24,306 nucleotides of DNA from UMGS1474 sp050946775 (GTDB lineage Bacteria > Bacillota > Clostridia > Oscillospirales > Acutalibacteraceae), in NCBI GenBank assembly GCA_050946775.1, contig JBMNVL010000016.1:1-24306 (forward strand), read 5' to 3'. Below, piece by piece: positions 13,960-21,210 of the stretch (the stretch's first letter is position 1; each line of letters begins with the position of its first letter). The notes under the pieces are model-generated. The model was given only the letters and a program-made list of their open reading frames with translations, did no database searches and was not told where the DNA came from. Both the position numbers and the translations under genes were made by a program.

Positions 13960-14578
13960 CGTGGCGCTGCCCAAGGGGCGGCTGGGCGAAAAGGTCTACG
14001 GGATGTTCGCCGCGGCCGGATGGGATTGCCCCTCGATCCTCGAAAACAACCGCAAGCTGATCTTCGAAAACGAACAGCGGGGCGTGCGGTATTTCTGGGT
14101 CAAGCCTTCCGACGTCGCCATCTACGTGGAGCGCGGCGCGGCGGACGTCGGCGTGGCCGGCAAGGACATTTTGCTGGAGTATGAGCCGGACGTTTACGAG
14201 CTTTTGGATCTGCATATCGGCAAATGCCGCATGGCGGTCGCCGCCAAAGAGGATTTCCGGGACGATCCCCAGCGCACCCTGCGGGTGGCGACCAAATTTT
14301 CCAACATCGCTCAGCGGTACTATTTGTCCCAGGGGCGAGACATCGACATCATCCACCTCAACGGCTCGATCGAGATCGCGCCGATCCTCGGCTTGTCCGA
14401 CGTGATCGTCGACATCGTCGAGACCGGCACCACCTTGCGGGAAAACCATCTGCAGGTGGTCCAGACCATCGTGCCCATCAGCGCCCGGCTGATCGCCAAC
14501 AAGGCGAGCTACGCCTTCAAAGGGGACGTCATCAACATCCTGACGCGGGAATTGACCGCGCGGATCACGGAGGAATAA
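13943..14578 (+). CDS. hisG: ATP phosphoribosyltransferase catalytic subunit, short form
   Basis: First committed step of histidine synthesis: PRPP plus ATP gives phosphoribosyl-ATP. 211 aa, the short HisG without the C-terminal regulatory domain, consistent with hisZ just upstream. Visible motifs are LNVALPKGRLGEKVYGMF, KPSDVAIYVERGAADVGVAGKDIL, ATKFSNIAQRYY and the PRPP-binding DIVETGTTLRENHL. Start choice: ATG at 13943 with AGGTGAT five bases upstream; TTG at 13940 and ATG at 13952 are alternatives. It overlaps the end of hisZ and is followed 3 bp later by hisD. Confidence 0.96.
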   Translation: MKNMLNVALPKGRLGEKVYGMFAAAGWDCPSILENNRKLIFENEQRGVRYFWVKPSDVAIYVERGAADVGVAGKDILLEYEPDVYELLDLHIGKCRMAVAAKEDFRDDPQRTLRVATKFSNIAQRYYLSQGRDIDIIHLNGSIEIAPILGLSDVIVDIVETGTTLRENHLQVVQTIVPISARLIANKASYAFKGDVINILTRELTARITEE

Positions 14579-14581
14579 ACC

Positions 14582-15865
14582 ATGATTTCCATTTACCCCT
14601 ACGGCGAAGTGGACAACGCCGCCATTTTCGCCCGAGTCACTCCCAAAGCCGACGTGGCGGGGATCGTGGCCGATATTTTGCGCACCGTCCGCCAAAAGGG
14701 CGACGCCGCTTTGCGGGACTACACCGCCCGGTTTGACGGCGTCACGCTGAACGAGCTGCGGGTCACGCCCGCCGAGATGGAGGAGGCGCTGGCGGCGATC
14801 GAGCCGTCGTTTCTCGCCGTGCTCGAAAAGGCGGCGGCCAACATCCGCAAATTTCACCAGCGGCAGGTGCGCAACAGCTTCATTCTCAACGACGAACCCG
14901 GCGTGGTCATCGGGCAGAAGATCATCCCGGTCGATCGGGCGGGGCTGTACGTTCCCGGCGGTACGGCACCGCTGTCGTCCACCGTGCTGATGGACGCCAT
15001 CCCCGCCAAGATCGCCGGGGTGCCGCAGGTGGTCATGACCACCCCGCCCGGCGCTGACGGCAAGGTGAATCCCTACATTTTAGCGGCCGCCAAGGTCGCC
15101 GGGGTGGATCAGATTTTCAAGGTGGGCGGCGCGCAGGCGATTGCCGCGCTGGCGTTCGGCACCGAAAGCGTCCCCAAGGTGGATAAGATCGTCGGCCCCG
15201 GCAACGCCTTCGTCGCCGAGGCGAAAAAGCAGGTGTTCGGCACGGTGTCCATCGATATGATCGCCGGGCCGAGCGAGATTCTGATCGTTGCCGACGGCAC
15301 CGCCGATCCCCGCCATTTGGCGGCCGATCTGCTTTCGCAGGCCGAGCACGACAAGCTCGCCAGCGCCGTGCTGGTGACCGATTCCATGGCGCTGGCAAAG
15401 GCGGTACAGGCCGAGCTGGAGATCCAGATCCCGCTGTTGGAACGGGCGGACATCGCCCGGGCGTCGATCGACGACAACGGCAAGATCATCGTCGCCGACG
15501 ATCTGCGGGCCGCCATCGACATCGCCAACGAGATCGCGCCGGAGCATCTGGAGCTGTGCGTCGACAACCCCTTCGACTATCTGGACGCCATTCGCCACGC
15601 CGGGTCGATCTTCATGGGCAAAAACTGCCCCGAGGCGCTGGGTGATTATCTGGCCGGACCCAACCACACCCTGCCGACCGGCGGCACCGCCAAATTCTCC
15701 AGCCCGCTGTCGGTGGACGATTTCATCAAAAAGACCCAGTATACCTATTTCACCCGCGAAGCGCTCGGCCGGGTGGCCGAAGACGTGGCGGCGTTCGCCC
15801 GCAAGGAAGGGTTGACCGGCCACGCCAAAAGCGCCGTGATCCGTTTGGAGGATGAGGACCGATGA
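14582..15865 (+). CDS. hisD: Histidinol dehydrogenase
   Basis: Zinc enzyme for the last two oxidations, histidinol to histidine via histidinal with two NAD+. 427 aa, full length. Conserved features include VPGGTAPLSSTVLMDAIPAKIAGV, GGAQAIAALAFGTESVPKVDKIVGPGN, GPSEILIVAD, LLSQAEHDKLASAVL (Gln/His zinc ligands), APEHLEL, NCPEALGDYLAGPNHTLPTGGTA (Asp ligand) and LTGHAKSAV (His ligand). GGAGG at 14569-14573 lies 8 bp before the ATG. The stop overlaps the hisC start (ATGA). Confidence 0.97.
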   Translation: MISIYPYGEVDNAAIFARVTPKADVAGIVADILRTVRQKGDAALRDYTARFDGVTLNELRVTPAEMEEALAAIEPSFLAVLEKAAANIRKFHQRQVRNSFILNDEPGVVIGQKIIPVDRAGLYVPGGTAPLSSTVLMDAIPAKIAGVPQVVMTTPPGADGKVNPYILAAAKVAGVDQIFKVGGAQAIAALAFGTESVPKVDKIVGPGNAFVAEAKKQVFGTVSIDMIAGPSEILIVADGTADPRHLAADLLSQAEHDKLASAVLVTDSMALAKAVQAELEIQIPLLERADIARASIDDNGKIIVADDLRAAIDIANEIAPEHLELCVDNPFDYLDAIRHAGSIFMGKNCPEALGDYLAGPNHTLPTGGTAKFSSPLSVDDFIKKTQYTYFTREALGRVAEDVAAFARKEGLTGHAKSAVIRLEDEDR

Positions 15866-16926
15866 GCCGGTTTTTCTCGGACAAATACGCCGCGCTGACG
15901 CCTTATACCCCCGGCGAGCAGCCGCGGGAGCGGACGTATATCAAGCTCAACACCAACGAATCGCCCTTTCCGCCTTCTCCGAAGGCGATCGACGCGGCCG
16001 CGAAAGCGGCGCAAGGGCTTCACCTTTACAGCGACCCGACCTGCCGGGAATTGACCGATACCGCCGCGGCGGTGCTGGGGGTGTCGCCCGACCGGCTGCT
16101 TTTCACCAACGGCTCGGACGAGATCCTGAATTTCGCCTTTATGGCCTTTTGCGACAGCGACCATCCGGCGGTGTTTCCCGACGTGACCTACGGGTTTTAT
16201 CCGGTTTTCGCCGCGCTCAACGGGGTGCCGTATCAGGAGATCCCCTTGCGGGAGGATCTCACCGTCAACGTCGACGACTACGTCGGCTGTGGCAAAACGG
16301 TGTTTTTGGCCAATCCCAACGCCCCGACCGGCATCGCGCTGGCGGTGGAGGAGATCGAGCGGATCGTCAAAAGCAATCCCGATCACGTGGTGGTGATCGA
16401 CGAGGCCTACGTCGACTTCGGCGCCGACAGCTGTCTGCCGCTGATCGACAAATACGACAACCTGCTGATCACCCGCACCTTTTCCAAATCCCGTTCGCTG
16501 GCCGGCGGACGGCTGGGCTTTGGCATCGGCGCGCCGTCGCTGATCCGGGATCTCAACACCATCAAGTATTCCACCAACCCGTACAACGTCAACGCCATGA
16601 CCATGGCGGCCGGGGTGGGATCGCTTGAGGACGAGGCGTATACCCGCTCCAACTGCGAGCAGGTGATCGCCATCCGGGAATGGACGGCGAAGCGCCTTGG
16701 GGAGCTGGGCTTTACCATGCCCCCGTCGGCGGCCAATTTTCTGTTCGTCCGCCATCCCCGGCTGAATGGCAAGGAACTGTATCTCGCCCTGAAAGAGCGG
16801 GGCATTCTGGTGCGGCATTTCGATACGCCCCGGCTGAAAGAGTACAACCGCGTCACGGTGGGCAGCCGTGACCAGATGGAGGCGCTGATCGGCGCTCTCA
16901 ACGATATTTTGGAGGGATCACGATGA
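15862..16926 (+). CDS. hisC: Histidinol-phosphate aminotransferase
   Basis: PLP-dependent transamination of imidazole-acetol phosphate with glutamate to give histidinol phosphate. 354 aa. Fold type I landmarks: KLNTNESPFPPSP, LHLYSDPTCRELTDTAA, FTNGSDEILN, NPNAPTG, VVIDEAYVDF and TRTFSKSRSLAGGRLGFGIG with Schiff-base Lys209. It is joined to hisD and hisB by ATGA overlaps at both ends. Confidence 0.95.
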   Translation: MSRFFSDKYAALTPYTPGEQPRERTYIKLNTNESPFPPSPKAIDAAAKAAQGLHLYSDPTCRELTDTAAAVLGVSPDRLLFTNGSDEILNFAFMAFCDSDHPAVFPDVTYGFYPVFAALNGVPYQEIPLREDLTVNVDDYVGCGKTVFLANPNAPTGIALAVEEIERIVKSNPDHVVVIDEAYVDFGADSCLPLIDKYDNLLITRTFSKSRSLAGGRLGFGIGAPSLIRDLNTIKYSTNPYNVNAMTMAAGVGSLEDEAYTRSNCEQVIAIREWTAKRLGELGFTMPPSAANFLFVRHPRLNGKELYLALKERGILVRHFDTPRLKEYNRVTVGSRDQMEALIGALNDILEGSR

Positions 16927-17510
16927 GAAGATCGACCATTGAACGGCAGACCGCCGAAACCGCCATCAGCCTGACGCTGGATCTCGACGGCACCGGCGCC
17001 GGCGCGATCGACACCGGCTGCGGCTTTTTGGATCACATGCTGACCCTGTTTGCCCGTCACGCCCGGTTCGATCTGACCGTCACCTGCAAGGGCGACACCC
17101 GGGTGGACGATCACCACACGGTGGAAGACGTCGGCATCTGCCTGGGACAGGCGTTTGCCGAGGCCGTCGGGGACAAGGCGGGGATCAACCGCTACGGCGA
17201 CACCCTGCTGCCGATGGACGAAGCGCTGATTTTATCGGCGGTCGATCTGTCGGGACGGGCGTATCTCGGCTACGCCGTCACGCCGCCTACCGAAAAGGTC
17301 GGCACCTTCGATACCGAGCTGGCCGAGGAGTTTTGGCTGGGCTTCGTCCGTCAGGCGGCGATCACCCTGCACGTCCGCCAGCTGGCGGGCGCCAATTCCC
17401 ACCACATTCTCGAGGGATGCTTCAAATCGGTCGCCCGCAGTCTGCGCCAGGCGGTGACCGTCGATCCGGCGCTGGCGGGACAAATTCCGTCTACCAAGGG
17501 AGTGCTGTGA
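16923..17510 (+). CDS. hisB: Imidazoleglycerol-phosphate dehydratase
   Basis: Monofunctional dehydratase (IGPD) making imidazole-acetol phosphate; 195 aa. The phosphatase half found in the E. coli fusion is absent and its role is filled by hisK downstream. Metal-binding motifs are GFLDHML, DDHHTVEDVGICLGQA and NSHHILEGCFKSVARSLRQAV. The N-terminus RRSTIERQTAET is typical. The stop overlaps the hisH start by one base (TGATG). Confidence 0.96.
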   Translation: MRRSTIERQTAETAISLTLDLDGTGAGAIDTGCGFLDHMLTLFARHARFDLTVTCKGDTRVDDHHTVEDVGICLGQAFAEAVGDKAGINRYGDTLLPMDEALILSAVDLSGRAYLGYAVTPPTEKVGTFDTELAEEFWLGFVRQAAITLHVRQLAGANSHHILEGCFKSVARSLRQAVTVDPALAGQIPSTKGVL

Positions 17511-18133
17511 TGATCGCGATCGTGGATTACGGTGTGGGCAACCTCTTTTCCCTCAACAGCTCCTTTGCCGCCATCGGCGTCAACGCCGTGCCGACGGCCG
17601 ATCCCGCCGTTATCCGCCAGGCTGACCGGATCGTGTTGCCGGGGGTAGGCGCGTTCGGCGACGCGGCGGACAAGTTGCGCCAAAGCGGCCTGGACGATCT
17701 GCTGCGGGAAGAGGCCGGACGGGGCAAGCCCCTGCTGGGGATCTGCCTTGGTATGCAGCTTTTGCTGGAGAAAAGCTACGAATACGGCGAACACGCCGGG
17801 CTGGGGCTGATCCCCGGCGCGGTGCGGCCGATCGCCGACGTGATCCCGGCGGGGCTGAAGATTCCGCACATCGGCTGGAACGCCTTGCAATGGGAAGGGG
17901 AGGGACACCCTCTGTTCCGCTATATCCAAAAAGGGGACCACGTCTATTTCGTCCATTCCTATTACGCTGCCGACTGCCAACCGGCGGTCATCGCCACCGC
18001 CGAATACGGCGCGCCCCTGACGGCCGCCGTGGCGCGGGACAACGTGATGGGCTGCCAGTTCCATCCCGAAAAAAGCGGCGCCGTCGGGCTTAATATCCTG
18101 CGCGCCTTTTGCGAAGGAGGAAATGGCCAATGA
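17510..18133 (+). CDS. hisH: Imidazole glycerol phosphate synthase, glutaminase subunit
   Basis: Class I glutamine amidotransferase supplying ammonia to HisF for the imidazole ring; 207 aa. Begins IAIVDYGVGNLFSLNSSF; LPGVGAFGD (~43-51) provides the oxyanion strand, GICLGMQ carries nucleophile Cys79, and CQFHPEKSG supplies His and Glu of the triad. The start at 17510 gives a one-base overlap with hisB; earlier in-frame starts would lie inside hisB. The stop overlaps hisA (ATGA). hisF is separated from hisH by hisA, a common arrangement. Confidence 0.96.
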   Translation: MIAIVDYGVGNLFSLNSSFAAIGVNAVPTADPAVIRQADRIVLPGVGAFGDAADKLRQSGLDDLLREEAGRGKPLLGICLGMQLLLEKSYEYGEHAGLGLIPGAVRPIADVIPAGLKIPHIGWNALQWEGEGHPLFRYIQKGDHVYFVHSYYAADCQPAVIATAEYGAPLTAAVARDNVMGCQFHPEKSGAVGLNILRAFCEGGNGQ

Positions 18134-18843
18134 TCGTTTATCCCGCAATCGATCTGTATAACGGTAAAGCCGTTCGCCTTTACAAGGGCGATTACCAGCA
18201 GATGACGGTCTACAATGACCGTCCCGAGGAGGTGGCGGCGGATTTCGTCCGCCGGGGCGCCACCCATATCCACCTGGTGGATCTGGAAGGAGCCAAGACC
18301 GGCGATACCCCCAATCTGCCGACGGTCTGCGCCATCAAGCAGGCGACCGGCCTGTTTTGCGAAGTGGGCGGCGGCGTCCGTTCCCCCGAAACCGTCGCCC
18401 GGTATATCGACGCCGGGATCGACCGGGTGATCCTCGGCACGGCGGCGGTCAAGGACCGCGCCTTTTTGGAGCAGATGCTGGCCCGGTACGGCGAAAAGAT
18501 CGCCGTCGGGGTGGATATGAAGGACGGGATGGTGGCCATCCACGGCTGGACCGAACGGTCCGCTCTGGACGGGATGGCCTTTTGCGAGGAGATGGAGTCG
18601 ATCGGGGTATCCACTCTGATCGTCACCGATATTTCCCGCGACGGCGCCATGAAGGGCACCAACCACCCGCTGTACCGGCGGCTGGCCGCCGAACGGGGCT
18701 TGCAAATCATCGCCTCGGGCGGGGTATCGTCGCTGGACGACGTGCGGCGGCTTTCGGCGCTGGGACTGCACGGCGCCATCATCGGCAAGGCCTACTACAC
18801 CGGCGCGGTGGATCTCAAAGAAGCAATCGAGGTGGCCAAATGA
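18130..18843 (+). CDS. hisA: ProFAR isomerase (HisA)
   Basis: Amadori isomerisation of ProFAR to PRFAR on a (beta-alpha)8 barrel; 237 aa. Catalytic Asp8 is in YPAIDLYNGKAVRLYKGDY and the second Asp (~129) in VGVDMKDGMVAIHGW. Phosphate-binding loops appear as EVGGGVRS and IASGGVSS, with TDISRDGAMKGTN between. The start at 18130 overlaps the hisH stop and sits 9 bp after GGAGG (18116-18120). The stop overlaps the hisF start. Confidence 0.96.
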   Translation: MIVYPAIDLYNGKAVRLYKGDYQQMTVYNDRPEEVAADFVRRGATHIHLVDLEGAKTGDTPNLPTVCAIKQATGLFCEVGGGVRSPETVARYIDAGIDRVILGTAAVKDRAFLEQMLARYGEKIAVGVDMKDGMVAIHGWTERSALDGMAFCEEMESIGVSTLIVTDISRDGAMKGTNHPLYRRLAAERGLQIIASGGVSSLDDVRRLSALGLHGAIIGKAYYTGAVDLKEAIEVAK

Positions 18844-19598
18844 TTACCAAGCGCATCATTCCCTGTCTTGACGTCCGGGACGGCCGAGTTGTAAAGGGGA
18901 CAAACTTTACAGGCTTGCGGGACGTCTCCTCGCCGGTGGAGCTGGCGAAGTTTTACAGCGACAACGGCGCCGACGAGCTGGTGTTTTACGATATCACCGC
19001 CTCGGCGGAAGGGCGGCGGCTGTTTACCGACATCCTGACCGAGACGGCCCGTTCGGTCTTCATCCCGCTGACGGTGGGCGGCGGCATCAACACGGTGGAG
19101 GATTTTGACCGGGTGCTCAAATGCGGCGCCGACAAGGTCAGCGTCAATTCGGGCGCCATCCGCCGCCCCGAGCTGGTCTACGAAGCCGCCAAGCGCTACG
19201 GCGACCAGTGTGTGGTGCTCTCGGCGGACGTCAAGCGGGTGGACGGGGTGTTCCGGGTCTTCGCCAAGGGCGGCCGGGAAAACACCGGGATGGAGGCCAT
19301 CGAATGGATCAAACGCTGCGTTGACAACGGCGCGGGGGAGATCGTGGTCAACTCCATCGACACCGACGGGGTCAAGCAGGGTTTTGATCTCGAGATGCTC
19401 GACGCCGTCTGCCGGGCGGTGTCGGTGCCGGTGATCGCCTCGGGCGGCGCCGGCAAAATCGCGGACTTTATCGAGTTGTTCCAAACCCTGCCGGGGGTGG
19501 ACGCCGGACTGGCGGCGTCGATCTTCCACTTCGGCGAAGTGGCGATCCCCGATCTGAAAGCGAAAATGGCCGCGGCCGGCATTCCGTCGCGGATATAA
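18840..19598 (+). CDS. hisF: Imidazole glycerol phosphate synthase, cyclase subunit
   Basis: Uses ammonia from HisH to convert PRFAR into IGP and AICAR, the latter returning to purine synthesis. 252 aa, (beta-alpha)8 barrel. Catalytic residues Asp11 (IIPCLDVRDGRVVKG) and Asp130 (VVLSADVKRVDG) fall at the numbers expected for the family. Other motifs are LVFYDITASAEGR, LTVGGGI, NSIDTDGVKQGFDLEML and IASGGAGK. It overlaps hisA by ATGA. hisIE starts 13 bp later with its own strong ribosome site. Confidence 0.97.
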   Translation: MITKRIIPCLDVRDGRVVKGTNFTGLRDVSSPVELAKFYSDNGADELVFYDITASAEGRRLFTDILTETARSVFIPLTVGGGINTVEDFDRVLKCGADKVSVNSGAIRRPELVYEAAKRYGDQCVVLSADVKRVDGVFRVFAKGGRENTGMEAIEWIKRCVDNGAGEIVVNSIDTDGVKQGFDLEMLDAVCRAVSVPVIASGGAGKIADFIELFQTLPGVDAGLAASIFHFGEVAIPDLKAKMAAAGIPSRI

Positions 19599-19611
19599 AG
19601 GAGATAAGACC

Positions 19612-20262
19612 ATGCTGAACATCGACGAGTTGAAATATGACGAAAAGGGACTGATTCCGGCCATCGTGGTGGATGCGGTGTCCAAACGGGTGCTGACGCT
19701 GGCCTACATGAACCGGGAGAGTCTGCAGATCACCATGGAAAAGGGGCTGACCTGCTTTTTCAGCCGTTCCCGGCAGGAGCTGTGGCTCAAGGGGGAGACC
19801 AGCGGCAACTACCAGCACGTGGTCTCCATCACCGCCGACTGCGACAAGGACGCGCTGGTGGTGGTGGTCGAGCCCGACGGCCCGGCCTGTCATCTGGGCA
19901 CCGATTCCTGCTTTGAATACCCGGTGTTCCAAAGCGACGAACGGCAGGAATTTTCTTTGCAGGCATTGATGGATCTGCTCAAAGGGCGCAAGGCCGAGAA
20001 AAAAGAGGGCTCCTACACCACCTATCTGTTTGAAAAGGGGATCGACAAGATCCTCAAAAAGGTCGGGGAGGAATCCACCGAGGTCATCATCGCCGGCAAG
20101 GCGGACGACAAAAAGGAAACGGTCTACGAGATCGCCGATCTGGCGTATCACGTGATGGTGCTGATGGTGGAAATGGGCATTTCGCTGGAGGATATCCACC
20201 GGGAGCTGGCTTCTCGCCACGTGATCGATCACAAGGTCAAGCAGGAGAAGATGACGTCATGA
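19612..20262 (+). CDS. hisI: Bifunctional PR-AMP cyclohydrolase / PR-ATP pyrophosphohydrolase
   Basis: Fusion of steps 2 and 3 (HisIE); 216 aa. Residues ~1-110 are the HisI cyclohydrolase (MNRESLQITMEKGLTCFFSRSRQELWLKGETSGNYQHVV, then DCDKDALVVVVEPDGPACHLGTDSCF with the metal-binding Asp and Cys residues). Residues ~120-216 are the HisE pyrophosphohydrolase (LFEKGIDKILKKVGEESTEVIIAGKADDKKETVYEIADLAYHVMVLM). AAAGGAGAT precedes the ATG by 7-8 bases. The stop overlaps the hisK start (ATGA). Confidence 0.96.
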   Translation: MLNIDELKYDEKGLIPAIVVDAVSKRVLTLAYMNRESLQITMEKGLTCFFSRSRQELWLKGETSGNYQHVVSITADCDKDALVVVVEPDGPACHLGTDSCFEYPVFQSDERQEFSLQALMDLLKGRKAEKKEGSYTTYLFEKGIDKILKKVGEESTEVIIAGKADDKKETVYEIADLAYHVMVLMVEMGISLEDIHRELASRHVIDHKVKQEKMTS

Positions 20263-21041
20263 TCCGGGCGGATTATCACCTGCACACCGCTTTCAGCGAC
20301 GGCGCGAACACCCCCGAGGAGATGGTGAAAGCCGCTCTTCAAAAGGGGATGCGCCGCATCGGCTTTTCCGACCACGCCCACACCCCCTTTGACGAGAGCT
20401 ACTGCATGAAGCCGTCGGATACCGATCGCTACAAACAGACGATCGCCCAACTGCGAAAGGAATATCGCGGCCGGATCGAGGTGCTGTGCGGGATCGAGCA
20501 GGATTTGTATTCCGACACCCCGACCGACGGGTACGACTTCGTGATCGGCTCGGTGCATTATCTGCGCGTCGACGGCGAGTATCTGCCGGTGGACGAATCT
20601 CCCGCCATACTGGCCGACGGCGTTCGCCGGCGGTTCGACGGGGACTGGTACGCTTTGTGCGAGGCGTATTACGACGCCGTGGGTCAGGTGGTCGAAAAAA
20701 CCGGCGCCGCCGTTATCGGCCACTTCGATCTGATCACCAAATTCAACGAGGGCGGCCGCCTGTTTGACGAATGCCATCCCCGTTACGCGGCGGCGTATCG
20801 CCGGGCGCTGGAGCGGCTTTTACCGGGTGGCGCGGTGTTTGAAATCAATACCGGCGCGATTTCCCGCGGATGGCGCACGGCGGCCTATCCCGCGCCGGAG
20901 ATCCTGCGGGAGATCGCTTTGGGCGGCGGGAAGGTGATTATGTCCAGCGACGCGCACAGTGCCGCCGCCGTCGGCTTTGGCTTTGAAACGGCAGCGGCTT
21001 TGGCGTCATCCTGCGGGTTGACGCCCGTCGACGCATTATAA
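20259..21041 (+). CDS. hisK: Histidinol-phosphatase, PHP family
   Basis: Dephosphorylates histidinol phosphate, the step missing from the monofunctional HisB. 260 aa, PHP metallophosphoesterase (HisJ/HisK type). Metal ligands are visible in order: HLH at 7-9 (DYHLHTAFSDG), FSDHAHTPF, GIEQD, IGSVHYL, IGHFDLITKF and SSDAHS near the end. It overlaps hisIE by ATGA and is the last gene of the operon. Position and family together make the function likely; PHP proteins with other substrates exist. Confidence 0.92.
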   Translation: MIRADYHLHTAFSDGANTPEEMVKAALQKGMRRIGFSDHAHTPFDESYCMKPSDTDRYKQTIAQLRKEYRGRIEVLCGIEQDLYSDTPTDGYDFVIGSVHYLRVDGEYLPVDESPAILADGVRRRFDGDWYALCEAYYDAVGQVVEKTGAAVIGHFDLITKFNEGGRLFDECHPRYAAAYRRALERLLPGGAVFEINTGAISRGWRTAAYPAPEILREIALGGGKVIMSSDAHSAAAVGFGFETAAALASSCGLTPVDAL

Positions 21042-21047
21042 CACGCA

Positions 21048-21116
21048 AACGGAGCGCCAAAGGGCGTGTAAATTAGGGAATCCCTAATTTACACGCCCCA
21101 AAGTGCCCCGTTTTTT
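21048..21116 (+). terminator. Terminator of the his operon with a long palindrome
   Basis: Arms 21062-21079 and 21081-21098 are exact 18-nt complements around one A (core TAGGGAATCCCTA), giving a 17-bp stem with a 3-nt loop. An imperfect outer stem (AACGGAGC... with ...GTGCCCCGTT) extends it and ends in six T residues at 21111-21116. It lies 7-75 bp after hisK, fitting intrinsic termination before the independent adhE promoter. Confidence 0.82.
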
Positions 21117-21145
21117 GTGGATAATCGAGATTGTGCTCCATATAC

Positions 21146-21174
21146 TTGACATGAGCCCGTATTTTCGTTAAAAT
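21146..21174 (+). promoter_or_regulatory. adhE promoter
   Basis: A perfect TTGACA (21146-21151) and TAAAAT (21169-21174) are separated by 17 bp. The -10 is 36 bp before the adhE ATG, leaving a leader of about 30 nt that carries AGGAGG. Confidence 0.88.
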
Positions 21175-21182
21175 AATAACAA
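21165..21182. promoter_or_regulatory. Rex-like operator overlapping the adhE -10
   Basis: The 18-bp site TCGTTAAaataATAACAA matches 12 of 14 defined positions of the clostridial Rex consensus TTGTTAAnnnnTTAACAA and covers the -10 hexamer. Rex represses fermentation genes when NADH/NAD+ is low, and adhE is a classic target. The match is read directly; binding is inferred. Confidence 0.72.
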
Positions 21183-21210
21183 ATAGACCAAGCAAGCAGG
21201 AGGTCTGGCT

